Below, piece by piece: positions 7,590 through 14,602 of a DNA stretch of 20,335 nt. The stretch is from JAFGED01 sp964551295 (GTDB taxonomy: Bacteria > Chloroflexota > Anaerolineae > B4-G1). Each line of letters begins with the position of its first letter. Positions within the stretch are counted from its first letter, which is position 1. Under the pieces are notes generated by a model, which was given only the letters and a program-made list of their open reading frames with translations, ran no database searches and was not told the DNA's origin. Both the position numbers and the translations under genes were made by a program. The DNA is taken from contig CAZKDJ010000061.1 of the NCBI GenBank assembly GCA_964551295.1, positions 1 to 20,335 on the forward strand, in the 5' to 3' direction.

Positions 7590-9188
7590 ATGATTCAAAA
7601 ACGCATACTGATCGGCATCCTGCTAGCAAGCATGATATTGGGAATCTTGCCGGTGTTGAGCTTGGCCGCGCCGGAACCGGCGACTGAGCGTCAAGAGACC
7701 AATCTGGCAGCAAACCCTGGATTTGAAGGGCTCACGTGTGCTCCTGACTCACCACCAGGGAAATGTCATGGAAACTATACCCACGATTGTCACGACGGCT
7801 CATTTCACGACAACATCTTCACTCCCCAGGGATGGGTAACCTGGTGGCGCTCTGGAGGTAACTATGGTCAACCTGAGCTTCATACCATCCCAGCGGACGA
7901 TCCCCGATACTGTTACGAGTGTGAGCTCCCCCGCATCCACGGCGGTATGTACGCGATAAAACTCTTCAACTACTATCGCCTGCAAGACGCCGGGATCTAC
8001 CAATGCGTATCGGCGGAACCCGGGAGCACAGTACAACTGACAGCCTATGGTCAGGGGTGGAGTTGTGATGACAAGAAAGCCAGAATGGGCTACTCCTGCG
8101 GCGATCCTTATAACCAGGCCTTCCGGGTCGGCATTGAGCCCAACGGCGTCGCGGACCCATTCGCACCGAGCGTCGTCTGGAGCGAGAAAGTATACACACC
8201 CGATAAATACAATCTCGTTGGACCAGCTTCCGCTCAGGTGGGAGAGAGTGGCCGCGTGTGCATCTTTCTGAGATCCAACACCAAGTGGGCATACATTTAT
8301 CAAGATGCCTACTGGGATGACGTCTCCCTGGTCAAGGTTGCAGACGGCGCCCCGCCGACGAACACGCCGCAACCACCGCCGCCACCTGCAACCGCCGGCC
8401 CACCTCCAACACCGCTGCCGACACCCACACCGCGTCCGGACGGCTCGATCGTCTACGTCGTCCAGTCGGGTGACACACTCTCCCTGATCTCGCAAAAGAC
8501 CGGCGTAGGGGTGGATCAAATTCGTAGCCTGAACGCCAGTTCCATAGGCGAAGGCTATATCATCCATGTCGGTCAAGAACTGGTGCTCTCGCTCCCCAGC
8601 GAGGCGCCCGATCCCACAGAGCCACCGACCGACGAGCCGGAGTTAGTCGCCGATGCAGGCGACGCGGGAGACGAAGGTGATGGTGAAGGTGGAGGCACAG
8701 GCGGGGGAGGCACGGCGAACGGCACTTCTGTCTGCATCCTGGCCTATCACGATCGGAACAATGACACGTTCCGAGACGTGGCCAACGAGGAACTCTTGCC
8801 TAACGCGCAGTTTACCCTGGCCAACGCGGCCGGTGTAGTCGGCCAGTACACCTCCGATGGATTTAACGAACCCTATTGCTTCACCAATATACCACCCGAT
8901 TCGTATCGCGTGATCCAAAAGCCGCCTCCGGGATACGCGGTCAGCGGCGCAGCCGAGCAGGCTGTGGCCGTGACAGAGGGTGCCGCCATCAACGTCGCCT
9001 TCGGCTACGTGCGCAGCGGTGACGCTAACTCCCCGGATGCCGCGCCAGAAGAGGCAGGCGAAGACGAAAGCGGCAACGGCGCGCGCTCTGTCTTCTCAAC
9101 GATTGCCAAGGTCAGCGGTGTGCTGGTGCTGCTCCTGTGCGCGGGCGTGGCCGTTCTCTTCGTCCTCAATCGTCGGAGGATGATGTAG
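7590..9188 (+). CDS. Secreted, membrane-anchored LysM/SdrB-like surface protein
   Basis: This 532-residue protein starts with a signal peptide (MIQKRILIGILLASMILGIL..LSLAAPEP, about 1-28). An N-terminal domain to about residue 250 contains NLAANPGFEG and ends in DAYWDDVSLV, a pattern typical of carbohydrate-binding-like beta-sandwiches. It has about ten cysteines, which suggests disulfides outside the cell. A Pro/Thr linker leads to a LysM domain at about 287-335 (YVVQSGDTLSLISQKTGV), which binds peptidoglycan-type glycans. After an acidic, Gly-rich linker comes an SdrB/Cna-B-like domain (about 381-470; AYHDRNNDTFRDVANEELLP and FTNIPPDSYRVIQKPPPGY). A C-terminal helix (about 502-525) is followed by NRRRMM, so the protein is held by a tail anchor rather than a sortase signal. 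It sits between two polytopic glycan-type proteins and may be a cell-envelope or adhesion protein. Domain calls are by motif; the N-terminal domain is not assigned to a named family. Confidence 0.88.
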   Translation: MIQKRILIGILLASMILGILPVLSLAAPEPATERQETNLAANPGFEGLTCAPDSPPGKCHGNYTHDCHDGSFHDNIFTPQGWVTWWRSGGNYGQPELHTIPADDPRYCYECELPRIHGGMYAIKLFNYYRLQDAGIYQCVSAEPGSTVQLTAYGQGWSCDDKKARMGYSCGDPYNQAFRVGIEPNGVADPFAPSVVWSEKVYTPDKYNLVGPASAQVGESGRVCIFLRSNTKWAYIYQDAYWDDVSLVKVADGAPPTNTPQPPPPPATAGPPPTPLPTPTPRPDGSIVYVVQSGDTLSLISQKTGVGVDQIRSLNASSIGEGYIIHVGQELVLSLPSEAPDPTEPPTDEPELVADAGDAGDEGDGEGGGTGGGGTANGTSVCILAYHDRNNDTFRDVANEELLPNAQFTLANAAGVVGQYTSDGFNEPYCFTNIPPDSYRVIQKPPPGYAVSGAAEQAVAVTEGAAINVAFGYVRSGDANSPDAAPEEAGEDESGNGARSVFSTIAKVSGVLVLLLCAGVAVLFVLNRRRMM

Positions 9189-9196
9189 AGCGCGCA

Positions 9197-9233
9197 ACCT
9201 CCGACACGTTGGTAACAACCCGATTTCGGAGGT
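9197..9233 (+). promoter_or_regulatory. Hairpin masking the ribosome binding site of the 9240 gene
   Basis: ACCTCCGA (9197-9204) is the exact reverse complement of TCGGAGGT (9226-9233), which contains the GGAGG Shine-Dalgarno (9228-9232) of the ATG at 9240. Inside the loop GTTG (9208-9211) pairs with CAAC (9216-9219) around GTAA, a GNRA tetraloop. No T-run follows, so it is not a terminator. It is likely to limit translation of the giant protein relative to the upstream gene. Confidence 0.6.
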
Positions 9234-9239
9234 CTCAAC

Positions 9240-12200
9240 ATGCGTTCACGGAGCGTCGTTCAGGAAAGCATTTTGCCCCTGGCGGCGCTCCTTCTTTTGA
9301 CACTGGTCGCCGCCGGGCCGCTGTGGGGACCCGGTCTACTGAATACCCGGGGCGGCGGCGACAGCCCTTTCAACCTGATGCGGGTCCACCAACTGGCGGC
9401 CAATCTGCGGGCCGGGGTCTTTCCCGCCCGCTGGATGCCCGACGCCGCCTATGGGTTCGGTTATCCCTTCTTTAGCTACTATGCCGCGCTGCCGTACTAT
9501 CTGGCCGCAGGCTTCAACCTGATCGGCGTGGACATCCTCAGCGCCGTCAAACTTACCCAGACGATCTTTTTTGCAGCGGCGGCGGTGGGAATGTACGCAT
9601 GGGCGCGGCGGGTGTTGCACAGCCGTGCGGGGGGATGGCTGGCTGCCGTGGCATACACCGTCGCTCCCTACCACCTGGTCAACGTCTACATGCGCGGCGA
9701 CTCTCTCTCCGAATTCGCCGCCTTTGCCTTCTACCCGCTCATCCTGTGGGGGCTCGACCGCCTAGCCGAACGCCCTTTCCTGCGCCGGATAATCCCTCCC
9801 GCCCTGGCCTACGCCGGCCTGATCACCACTCACAACCTGTCGGCCTTTATCTTTTCGCTTTTCGTCCTCTTGCCCTACTTTGTATTTCACGCTTTACGTT
9901 TCACGCATCACGCATCACGCACCACGCCCAGAAAACTACTACCTGCCACCGCACTGTCCATTGGTTCATTGGTCATCGGGATTTTGCTCGCTGCCTGGTA
10001 CTGGCTCCCTGTCCTAGCAGAGACCGGCGATGTCCAGATGACCGCCCAGACGTCGGGCTACTTTTCCTACGCCAACCACTTTCGATCAGCAGACCTGGTG
10101 CAACCCAATCTGATCTTTGACTACTATGCTACCACTCCCGACAAACCGGCCGCCTTCGCTGCGATGGGACTGGTGCAAGCGATACTGGCGCTGGCCGGAG
10201 CAGCCGCCATACTTTTCACAGGCCTACGACTCCGGTCCGCAAAAAGAGATTGGAGATTGGAGATTTCACAGTTGTTATTTGCCCTCACCGGCCTACTGCT
10301 CACCACCTGGCTGATCACGCCGCTCTCCCGTCCGCTCTGGGATGCCCTTCCGCCACTGCAGCTAATCCAGTTCCCGTGGCGCATCCTTTCGGTGCAGGCC
10401 CTTTTCACCGCGCTGCTGGCCGGCGCGATCCCCTCTCTCGTGCCTTCCCATCGGGGAAGATGGCAAGGGCGGCAGCAGTGGCTAATCGGCGCCATCCTGG
10501 CGCTTCTCCTGGCCATAACCGGGCTGGCCGGCCTGCGCCCCGAATATCTGCCCATCGCCGCCGACGAAGTCACCGTCGAACGGCTGCAACTATACGAGCT
10601 CTTCACCGGCAACGTGGGCACGACCATCCGCTACGAGTGGTTGCCGCGCTGGGTGATGCCGCGCCCCTTCACCGGCCCTGCCCTGTTCGATCCCGATGAG
10701 CCCCCGAGAGCAATCCCGCTCGGCGGCGAACTGGACAGCGCAGCAGAGATCACACACGCGCCCACACGCCGCGTCTGGACGGTGGAAGCAGGCAACGGCG
10801 GCACGGAGGTCGCCTTCCCCCTCTACTACTGGCCCGGCTGGCGGGCGACGGTGGATGGCGCACCCGTCGAAATCCGGCCAACGCCCGACTCCGGCTATCT
10901 GGCCCTGACCGTCCCCGCCGGGGCGCACACCGTCGCAATCTGGCTAGGCCGCACGCCCGTACGTCTGGTAGCGGAACTGATCTCACTTGTGGTGGGGCTG
11001 GTCTTGTTAGGAATGGGAGTCATCACGTGGAGACAAGAGGCAAGAAGCAGGAAACGAAAAAGTCTTGCATCCCGCATCCTGCTTCCTGCATCCTGCATCT
11101 TTGGATTCACTATCGTCCTCACGCTGCTCGCCCTTTTCCACCCGCGCGTCGACGCCAGCGCCGCCGACCTCACGATGGACTTTGATAGCAAGCCTTATCT
11201 ACATCACAACCCCGGTGGCGTGGCCTTCGCCGGCTGGCGATTGCTCAGCTACCAGTATGGTACCGATCGCCTCGCGCCGGGCGACACGATGCACGTCACG
11301 CTCGACTGGGAGACGGGGCCAGAAGCAGCCAGCGCGACGCTGCACTTGATCTCCCCAGCGGCGGTTCGCCAGCCCGAACTGTCTGCAATTGCAGCAGTCG
11401 CTGTAACGATCTCGCCGCAAGTAGACAAGGCATCACTCGACCTGCCCATCCCTGACAATACAGGCCCAGGGATGTATCTTCTTCAGTTGAAGGACAAAGC
11501 CACATCCGCCTATCTGCGGCCAATCTGGGTGAGCGCGGGTGAGGCAACCGCAGGACAACCCGCGAGTGCGACATTCGCCAATGGCGCACTCCGCCTGCAC
11601 GCAGCCGAAGCATCGCAGGTCGCACCAGATCGACTCGACCTCCGGCTCAATTGGGCCACAGAAAAGCCCACCGCCGCCAACTATGGCATCAGCCTGCGAC
11701 TGGCCGACCCAGCAGAAAACGAGTGGGCCCGTCTGGACACGCAGCCCGGCTATGGTTTCCTACCCACCAGCCTGTGGCCGGTCGACCGACTGGTGCACGA
11801 TCGTTACACGCTCCCGCTCCCGGATGGCACCCCGCCCGGTGATGCTTACACCCTCACCGTGATTCTTTACCATGTGGCATCGGAGAAGAACGTGGGGAAA
11901 CACGCGTTCCCCATCGCGCTGGATCGCGCCACGGTGCGACCCGACGCACCCGTCACCGCGCGTTTTGGAGACGAGTTGGCGCTGAGCCGACTGGAGATGC
12001 CGGAAAGAGCGCGCCAGGGGGAAACGCTGAACATCACGGCATATTGGCTGGCCGTCGAGCAGCCGGCGGCGGACTATGTCGCCGAGTGGCGGCTTGAGCT
12101 GGCACAGCAGACCATCACCGTCACGCTTCCACTGGCCCCCGGCTCGCCATCGAGCACCTGGCCTGCCCACGGCTGGGTCGCCGGCAAGGCTGCGCTGCCC

Positions 12201-12767
12201 ATCCCATCCACCACCCCGCCCGGCGAGTATACGCTATCGTTCACACTGCGCAATCTCGATAGCGGCGCGTCGCCGGGCAGCTACGCACACCCGCAACCGG
12301 TGCGCGTGGAGGGACACGAGCGAGTCTGGGATCTGCCGGAGATGCAACGCGAGGTAGGCGCGCGCTTTGGCGACCACCCCGGCGGCACGATCGAGCTGGC
12401 GGGATACGACCTGGCACAAGAGGGCGACACGGTCAAGCTGACGCTCTACTGGCAGGCGCTGGCCGCCCCCGAGCACCACTACAAGTTCTTCGTCCACGTG
12501 GCCGATCCAGGTACCGGCATGCCCGCCACGCAGGTGGACGCGATGCCTCGGGGGTCCACCTACCCCACGGGGATGTGGGCGCCCGGCGAGGTCGTTTCCG
12601 ACGAGATTGTGCTATCGCTGGTGGATGTCCCGCCCGGTCAATACGACCTGGCAATCGGCTGGTACGACCCTGACGATCCAAGTCAGCGTCTGACGGCACA
12701 GGATGCAGCGGGCAATCCCCTGCCCAATAACCGCCTCGTGCTGCCAGATAGCGTCAGAATACCCTAG
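9240..12767 (+). CDS. Giant polytopic membrane protein, PTPS-related/YfhO-like, with four C-terminal beta modules
   Basis: 1175 residues. The N-terminal half has many hydrophobic helices and the sequences TRGGGDSPFNLMRVHQL (about 36-52), FGYPFFSYYAALPYYLAAG and RGDSLSEFAAFAFYPLI (from about 151). This resembles the membrane family annotated as '6-pyruvoyl-tetrahydropterin synthase-related', in which the name does not reflect enzyme activity and the fold is GT-C-like. A soluble domain at about 450-570 contains PLYYWPGWRATVDGAPVE, as in YfhO-type proteins, followed by a helix at about 578-598 and another at about 618-640. Residues 644-1175 form four successive beta-rich modules (about 644-764, 777-894, 904-1030, 1038-1175). 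The last is closest to the single module of the GT39-like protein. Three heptamer arrays are translated within the membrane part. GGAGG lies 7 nt before the ATG inside a hairpin. Function is inferred only as envelope glycan-related. Confidence 0.82.
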   Translation: MRSRSVVQESILPLAALLLLTLVAAGPLWGPGLLNTRGGGDSPFNLMRVHQLAANLRAGVFPARWMPDAAYGFGYPFFSYYAALPYYLAAGFNLIGVDILSAVKLTQTIFFAAAAVGMYAWARRVLHSRAGGWLAAVAYTVAPYHLVNVYMRGDSLSEFAAFAFYPLILWGLDRLAERPFLRRIIPPALAYAGLITTHNLSAFIFSLFVLLPYFVFHALRFTHHASRTTPRKLLPATALSIGSLVIGILLAAWYWLPVLAETGDVQMTAQTSGYFSYANHFRSADLVQPNLIFDYYATTPDKPAAFAAMGLVQAILALAGAAAILFTGLRLRSAKRDWRLEISQLLFALTGLLLTTWLITPLSRPLWDALPPLQLIQFPWRILSVQALFTALLAGAIPSLVPSHRGRWQGRQQWLIGAILALLLAITGLAGLRPEYLPIAADEVTVERLQLYELFTGNVGTTIRYEWLPRWVMPRPFTGPALFDPDEPPRAIPLGGELDSAAEITHAPTRRVWTVEAGNGGTEVAFPLYYWPGWRATVDGAPVEIRPTPDSGYLALTVPAGAHTVAIWLGRTPVRLVAELISLVVGLVLLGMGVITWRQEARSRKRKSLASRILLPASCIFGFTIVLTLLALFHPRVDASAADLTMDFDSKPYLHHNPGGVAFAGWRLLSYQYGTDRLAPGDTMHVTLDWETGPEAASATLHLISPAAVRQPELSAIAAVAVTISPQVDKASLDLPIPDNTGPGMYLLQLKDKATSAYLRPIWVSAGEATAGQPASATFANGALRLHAAEASQVAPDRLDLRLNWATEKPTAANYGISLRLADPAENEWARLDTQPGYGFLPTSLWPVDRLVHDRYTLPLPDGTPPGDAYTLTVILYHVASEKNVGKHAFPIALDRATVRPDAPVTARFGDELALSRLEMPERARQGETLNITAYWLAVEQPAADYVAEWRLELAQQTITVTLPLAPGSPSSTWPAHGWVAGKAALPIPSTTPPGEYTLSFTLRNLDSGASPGSYAHPQPVRVEGHERVWDLPEMQREVGARFGDHPGGTIELAGYDLAQEGDTVKLTLYWQALAAPEHHYKFFVHVADPGTGMPATQVDAMPRGSTYPTGMWAPGEVVSDEIVLSLVDVPPGQYDLAIGWYDPDDPSQRLTAQDAAGNPLPNNRLVLPDSVRIP
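9885..9926 (+). repeat. Six-copy heptamer array, codon-phased
   Basis: Six tandem 7-mers of consensus YWYYACG fill exactly 42 nt, begin on a codon boundary and encode residues 216-229 (FHALRFTHHASRTT), a basic loop between two membrane helices. The ACG end of each unit is invariant. It looks like an inserted repeat that kept the frame. Confidence 0.85.
10245..10265 (+). repeat. Three-copy heptamer array, codon-phased
   Basis: Three tandem units of consensus RGAGATT occupy exactly 21 nt, start on a codon boundary and encode residues 336-342 (RDWRLEI), in a hydrophilic loop between membrane helices. Confidence 0.75.
11031..11100 (+). repeat. Inverted heptamer array encoding a juxtamembrane loop
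   Basis: About ten 7-nt units. The left group is purine-rich (AGGCAAG, AAGCAGG types), the right group is of the type TGCATCC, close to the complement. GAAGCAGGA (11044-11052) pairs perfectly with TCCTGCTTC (11077-11085). It encodes the basic loop RQEARSRKRKSLASR and the beginning of the next membrane helix. Confidence 0.75.
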
Positions 12768-12778
12768 GTTACGGGGAA

Positions 12779-14194
12779 TCAATACGCGTTCGGAGAGCTG
12801 AAAAATTTAAACACCTGGCGGATCAAAATCTTGATGTCCAGCAGCAGCGACCAGTTCTCGATGTACCACAGATCATACTTGATCCGCTCAGGAATGGAGG
12901 TGTCGCCGCGCAAACCGTTGACCTGGGCCCAGCCCGTCATGCCCCCCTTTTCCCAATGCCGGTCCATGTAGCGCGGTATGGAGCGGCGGTACTGGTTGAC
13001 CCAGACGGGACGCTCCGGCCGTGGACCCACCAGGCTCATCTCTCCGATCAGCACGTTGATCAACTGGGGGAACTCGTCCACGTTGATGCGACGCATGAGA
13101 CGACCCAGGCGGGTCGTGCGAGGATCGTTCTCCACTGTCCAGCCAGGCCCATCGGCCTCGGCGTCCGTCCGCATGGATCGGAACTTGAACATCATAAAGG
13201 GCCTACCGTCGAGCCCCATCCGCTCCTGGGCGTAGAACGCAGAGCCGTGCGAGTCCAGCTTGATCAAGATCGCCGTCAACAGCAGCAGCGGCGAAAGAAA
13301 AATCAAGCCAAATGCCGCCCCAACGACGTCTATCAAGCGCTTGACCACCAGCCGCCAGCCGCGCAATGCGACGTCGCGCACCGTCAGCAACGGTAGTCCA
13401 CCCAGGTCGCCAATGCTCACTTGGCCGGCCATGTACTGGAATACGTCGGGAAAGACCTTGATGGTCACCTTGCCTCGCTCACACTCGGAGATCAACATCA
13501 AGATCTCCTGATGCGTCGCCTCGGGCAGCGCGATGATGACCTCATCCACCTGGTGCGCGTCGATCAGGGGCGCCAGATCGCCAGCTTGGCCTAGGATCGG
13601 TAGCCCGGGCAGCGTGCCTTTGTGACCATTCGCTTCGACGAGGCCCACCACTTCATATCCCATCCCGGGATTGGATTCGATCTTGTGAAAAATCATCTGC
13701 CCCACGTCGCCGGTGCCGACGATGAGCACCCGGTCGCGCCCCAATCCCTTTTGCCGCAGCCCGGCACGGATTTGGGCGTGTACTACGCGACCGATGGTGA
13801 TGAACACGGTGGCGAACACCCAAGCGTACAAGACCATTCCCCGGGAGTAGTCGATGTCCAGCGCGCTGTTCTTAAAGAACAGTGAGGCTAGCGCTACCCC
13901 TACCAGTGTCGCCACGGTCGTGGAAGCGACGATGCGGTAGAACTCGTCGATGCGGGATGGCATGCGGGTCAAACGGTACAAGCGGGAAAAAGCAAATACC
14001 ACCACGACGGAAAAGACGTGGATCAACACGATGCCAGCATAGTCGGCCCAGGGCCTCATCGCCTGGGCTTGTTCTGGCCACGGGATCAAACGGCGCAGCC
14101 AATAGGCCAGCAAGAAGGCACAACCGGTCATCACCGCGTCGGTGAGAGCCAATGTTAGCGCAAAAGCGGTTTGGAGTCGCGTTTTCGACCTCAA
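12779..14194 (-). CDS. Polyprenyl-phosphate sugar-1-phosphate transferase (WcaJ/WbaP-like)
   Basis: This 471-residue membrane enzyme is of the family that moves a hexose-1-phosphate from UDP-sugar to undecaprenyl phosphate, the first step of capsule, exopolysaccharide or lipid-linked glycan assembly. About four helices fill residues 10-120. A Rossmann-like CoA-binding_3 domain (about 145-250) has VLIVGTGDVGQMIFHKIE. After a further hydrophobic hairpin the catalytic domain shows KRLIDVVGAAFG, FMMFKFRSMRTDA, DEFPQLINVLIGEMSLVGPRPE and GGMTGWAQVNGLRGD, the hallmarks of the bacterial sugar transferase domain. The sugar is probably glucose or galactose but cannot be decided. The start is a TTG at 14194: an in-frame stop lies two codons upstream, and later starts would cut the first helix. 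The gene converges on the 9240 gene with 11 bp between the two stop codons and no room for a separate terminator. It probably belongs with the other glycan genes here. Confidence 0.93.
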   Translation of the reverse strand: MRSKTRLQTAFALTLALTDAVMTGCAFLLAYWLRRLIPWPEQAQAMRPWADYAGIVLIHVFSVVVVFAFSRLYRLTRMPSRIDEFYRIVASTTVATLVGVALASLFFKNSALDIDYSRGMVLYAWVFATVFITIGRVVHAQIRAGLRQKGLGRDRVLIVGTGDVGQMIFHKIESNPGMGYEVVGLVEANGHKGTLPGLPILGQAGDLAPLIDAHQVDEVIIALPEATHQEILMLISECERGKVTIKVFPDVFQYMAGQVSIGDLGGLPLLTVRDVALRGWRLVVKRLIDVVGAAFGLIFLSPLLLLTAILIKLDSHGSAFYAQERMGLDGRPFMMFKFRSMRTDAEADGPGWTVENDPRTTRLGRLMRRINVDEFPQLINVLIGEMSLVGPRPERPVWVNQYRRSIPRYMDRHWEKGGMTGWAQVNGLRGDTSIPERIKYDLWYIENWSLLLDIKILIRQVFKFFSSPNAY

Positions 14195-14240
14195 GCTCTA
14201 ATCCCACGCCCAAGGGCAAAGCTTCTCAGTAAGTCCAAGT

Positions 14241-14291
14241 TCGTAGTCGGCGCTTCAGAACTCGTCAAGTGCACTAAAGCGCATACCACGA
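14241..14291. repeat. Imperfect palindrome, 18-nt arms
   Basis: Arms at 14241-14258 and 14274-14291 match 14 of 18 as inverted copies, with a 15-nt loop. The GCGCTT/AAGCGC cores are exact. It sits in the presumed leader of the sugar transferase mRNA. Confidence 0.6.
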
Positions 14292-14296
14292 GCCAT

Positions 14297-14465
14297 AGTC
14301 TCAGTAGATCCAATTTTCGTCACTCCGAGCGAAGCGAGGAGTCTCCCAATGCAGGGCGGAGATTCTTCGCTACGCTCAGAATGACGGTTTCGCGGGTGAT
14401 TTTCATCAACACGCACATGTGCACACCAAGAATTTGGATCTACTGAGTCTGGATCTACTGAGCCT
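14297..14465. repeat. Terminal-inverted-repeat-like pair with a tandem copy
   Basis: Bases 14297-14313 are the inverted copy of 14434-14450 at 16 of 17 positions and flank the REP-like palindrome. The right copy is repeated directly: GGATCTACTGAG begins at 14436 and again at 14451 (15-nt period). A weaker direct copy of the left arm, CTCAGTAAGTCC, begins at 14225. The layout resembles a small non-autonomous element, but there is no visible target-site duplication. Confidence 0.6.
14319..14385. repeat. REP-like palindromic repeat
   Basis: Two 28-nt arms (14319-14346 and 14358-14385) are inverted copies with few mismatches around an 11-nt loop. The arms read GTCACTCCGAGCGAAGCGAG onward and its complement. 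I recall this as a widely dispersed bacterial repeat whose false translation gives HSERSEES...FFATLRMT, as it does here. Confidence 0.8.
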
Positions 14466-14500
14466 GCTTGACAAAATCTTGACGCTTATGGAGCCGCATC

Positions 14501-14529
14501 ATTCTAGCACAAAGGCAAAAGCCGGTCAA
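14501..14529 (-). promoter_or_regulatory. Promoter for the sugar transferase gene
   Basis: On the minus strand TTGACC (14529-14524), 17 bp and TAGAAT (14506-14501) each match 5/6. RNA would begin near 14494 and carry a leader of about 300 nt containing both palindromes before the TTG at 14194. Confidence 0.55.
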
Positions 14530-14560
14530 ACGACAAACTTGGTCGATGGAGTCCGTGCGC

Positions 14561-14589
14561 TTGACGAATGTGCACTTTCAGCCTACAAT
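14561..14589 (+). promoter_or_regulatory. Promoter for the M20-PsuG operon
   Basis: TTGACG (14561-14566), 17 bp and TACAAT (14584-14589) each match 5/6. RNA should start near 14595-14597, so the ATG at 14603 has a leader of about 6-8 nt and no room for a normal ribosome binding site. This rules out the upstream in-frame ATG at 14546. Confidence 0.65.
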
Positions 14590-14602
14590 TCTACCCGAGA
14601 TA

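Larger units (their letters stand above)
14195..14602. other. 408-bp divergent intergenic region with nested repeats and promoters
   Basis: There is no gene in this stretch. It holds, left to right, a palindrome (14241-14291), a repeat unit CTCAGTAGATCC with inverted copies on both sides (14297-14313 against 14434-14450, plus a third copy 14451-14465), a REP-like palindrome (14319-14385), a minus-strand promoter (14501-14529) and a plus-strand promoter (14561-14589). A small open frame at 14171-14446 reads across the repeats and is rejected. Confidence 0.8.

Noticed and set aside
7800..8576. 258-codon minus-strand open frame opposite the LysM protein gene
   Set aside because: Composition is that of a shadow frame, and the plus strand has a signal peptide and domains.
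10432..10475. Small palindrome (CTTCCC...GGGAAG) as an inserted REP in the giant gene
   Set aside because: The stem is only 6 bp and the protein frame continues normally; too weak to call.
9885..11100. Heptamer arrays as a CRISPR-like array
   Set aside because: Units are 7 nt without spacers, lie in coding sequence and differ from array to array; no cas gene is near.
14171..14446. 91-codon plus-strand open frame reading HSERSEES...FFATLRMT
   Set aside because: It overlaps the start of the sugar transferase gene and is a translation of the REP-like palindrome, a known source of false genes.
14468..14506. TTGACA/TTGACG pair as a further plus-strand promoter
   Set aside because: No acceptable -10 hexamer at 16-18 bp; ATTCTA there fits better as the complement of the minus-strand TAGAAT box.
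14546..14602. Upstream ATG as start of the M20 protein
   Set aside because: It lies before the promoter at 14561-14589, and the extra residues do not resemble the family N-terminus.
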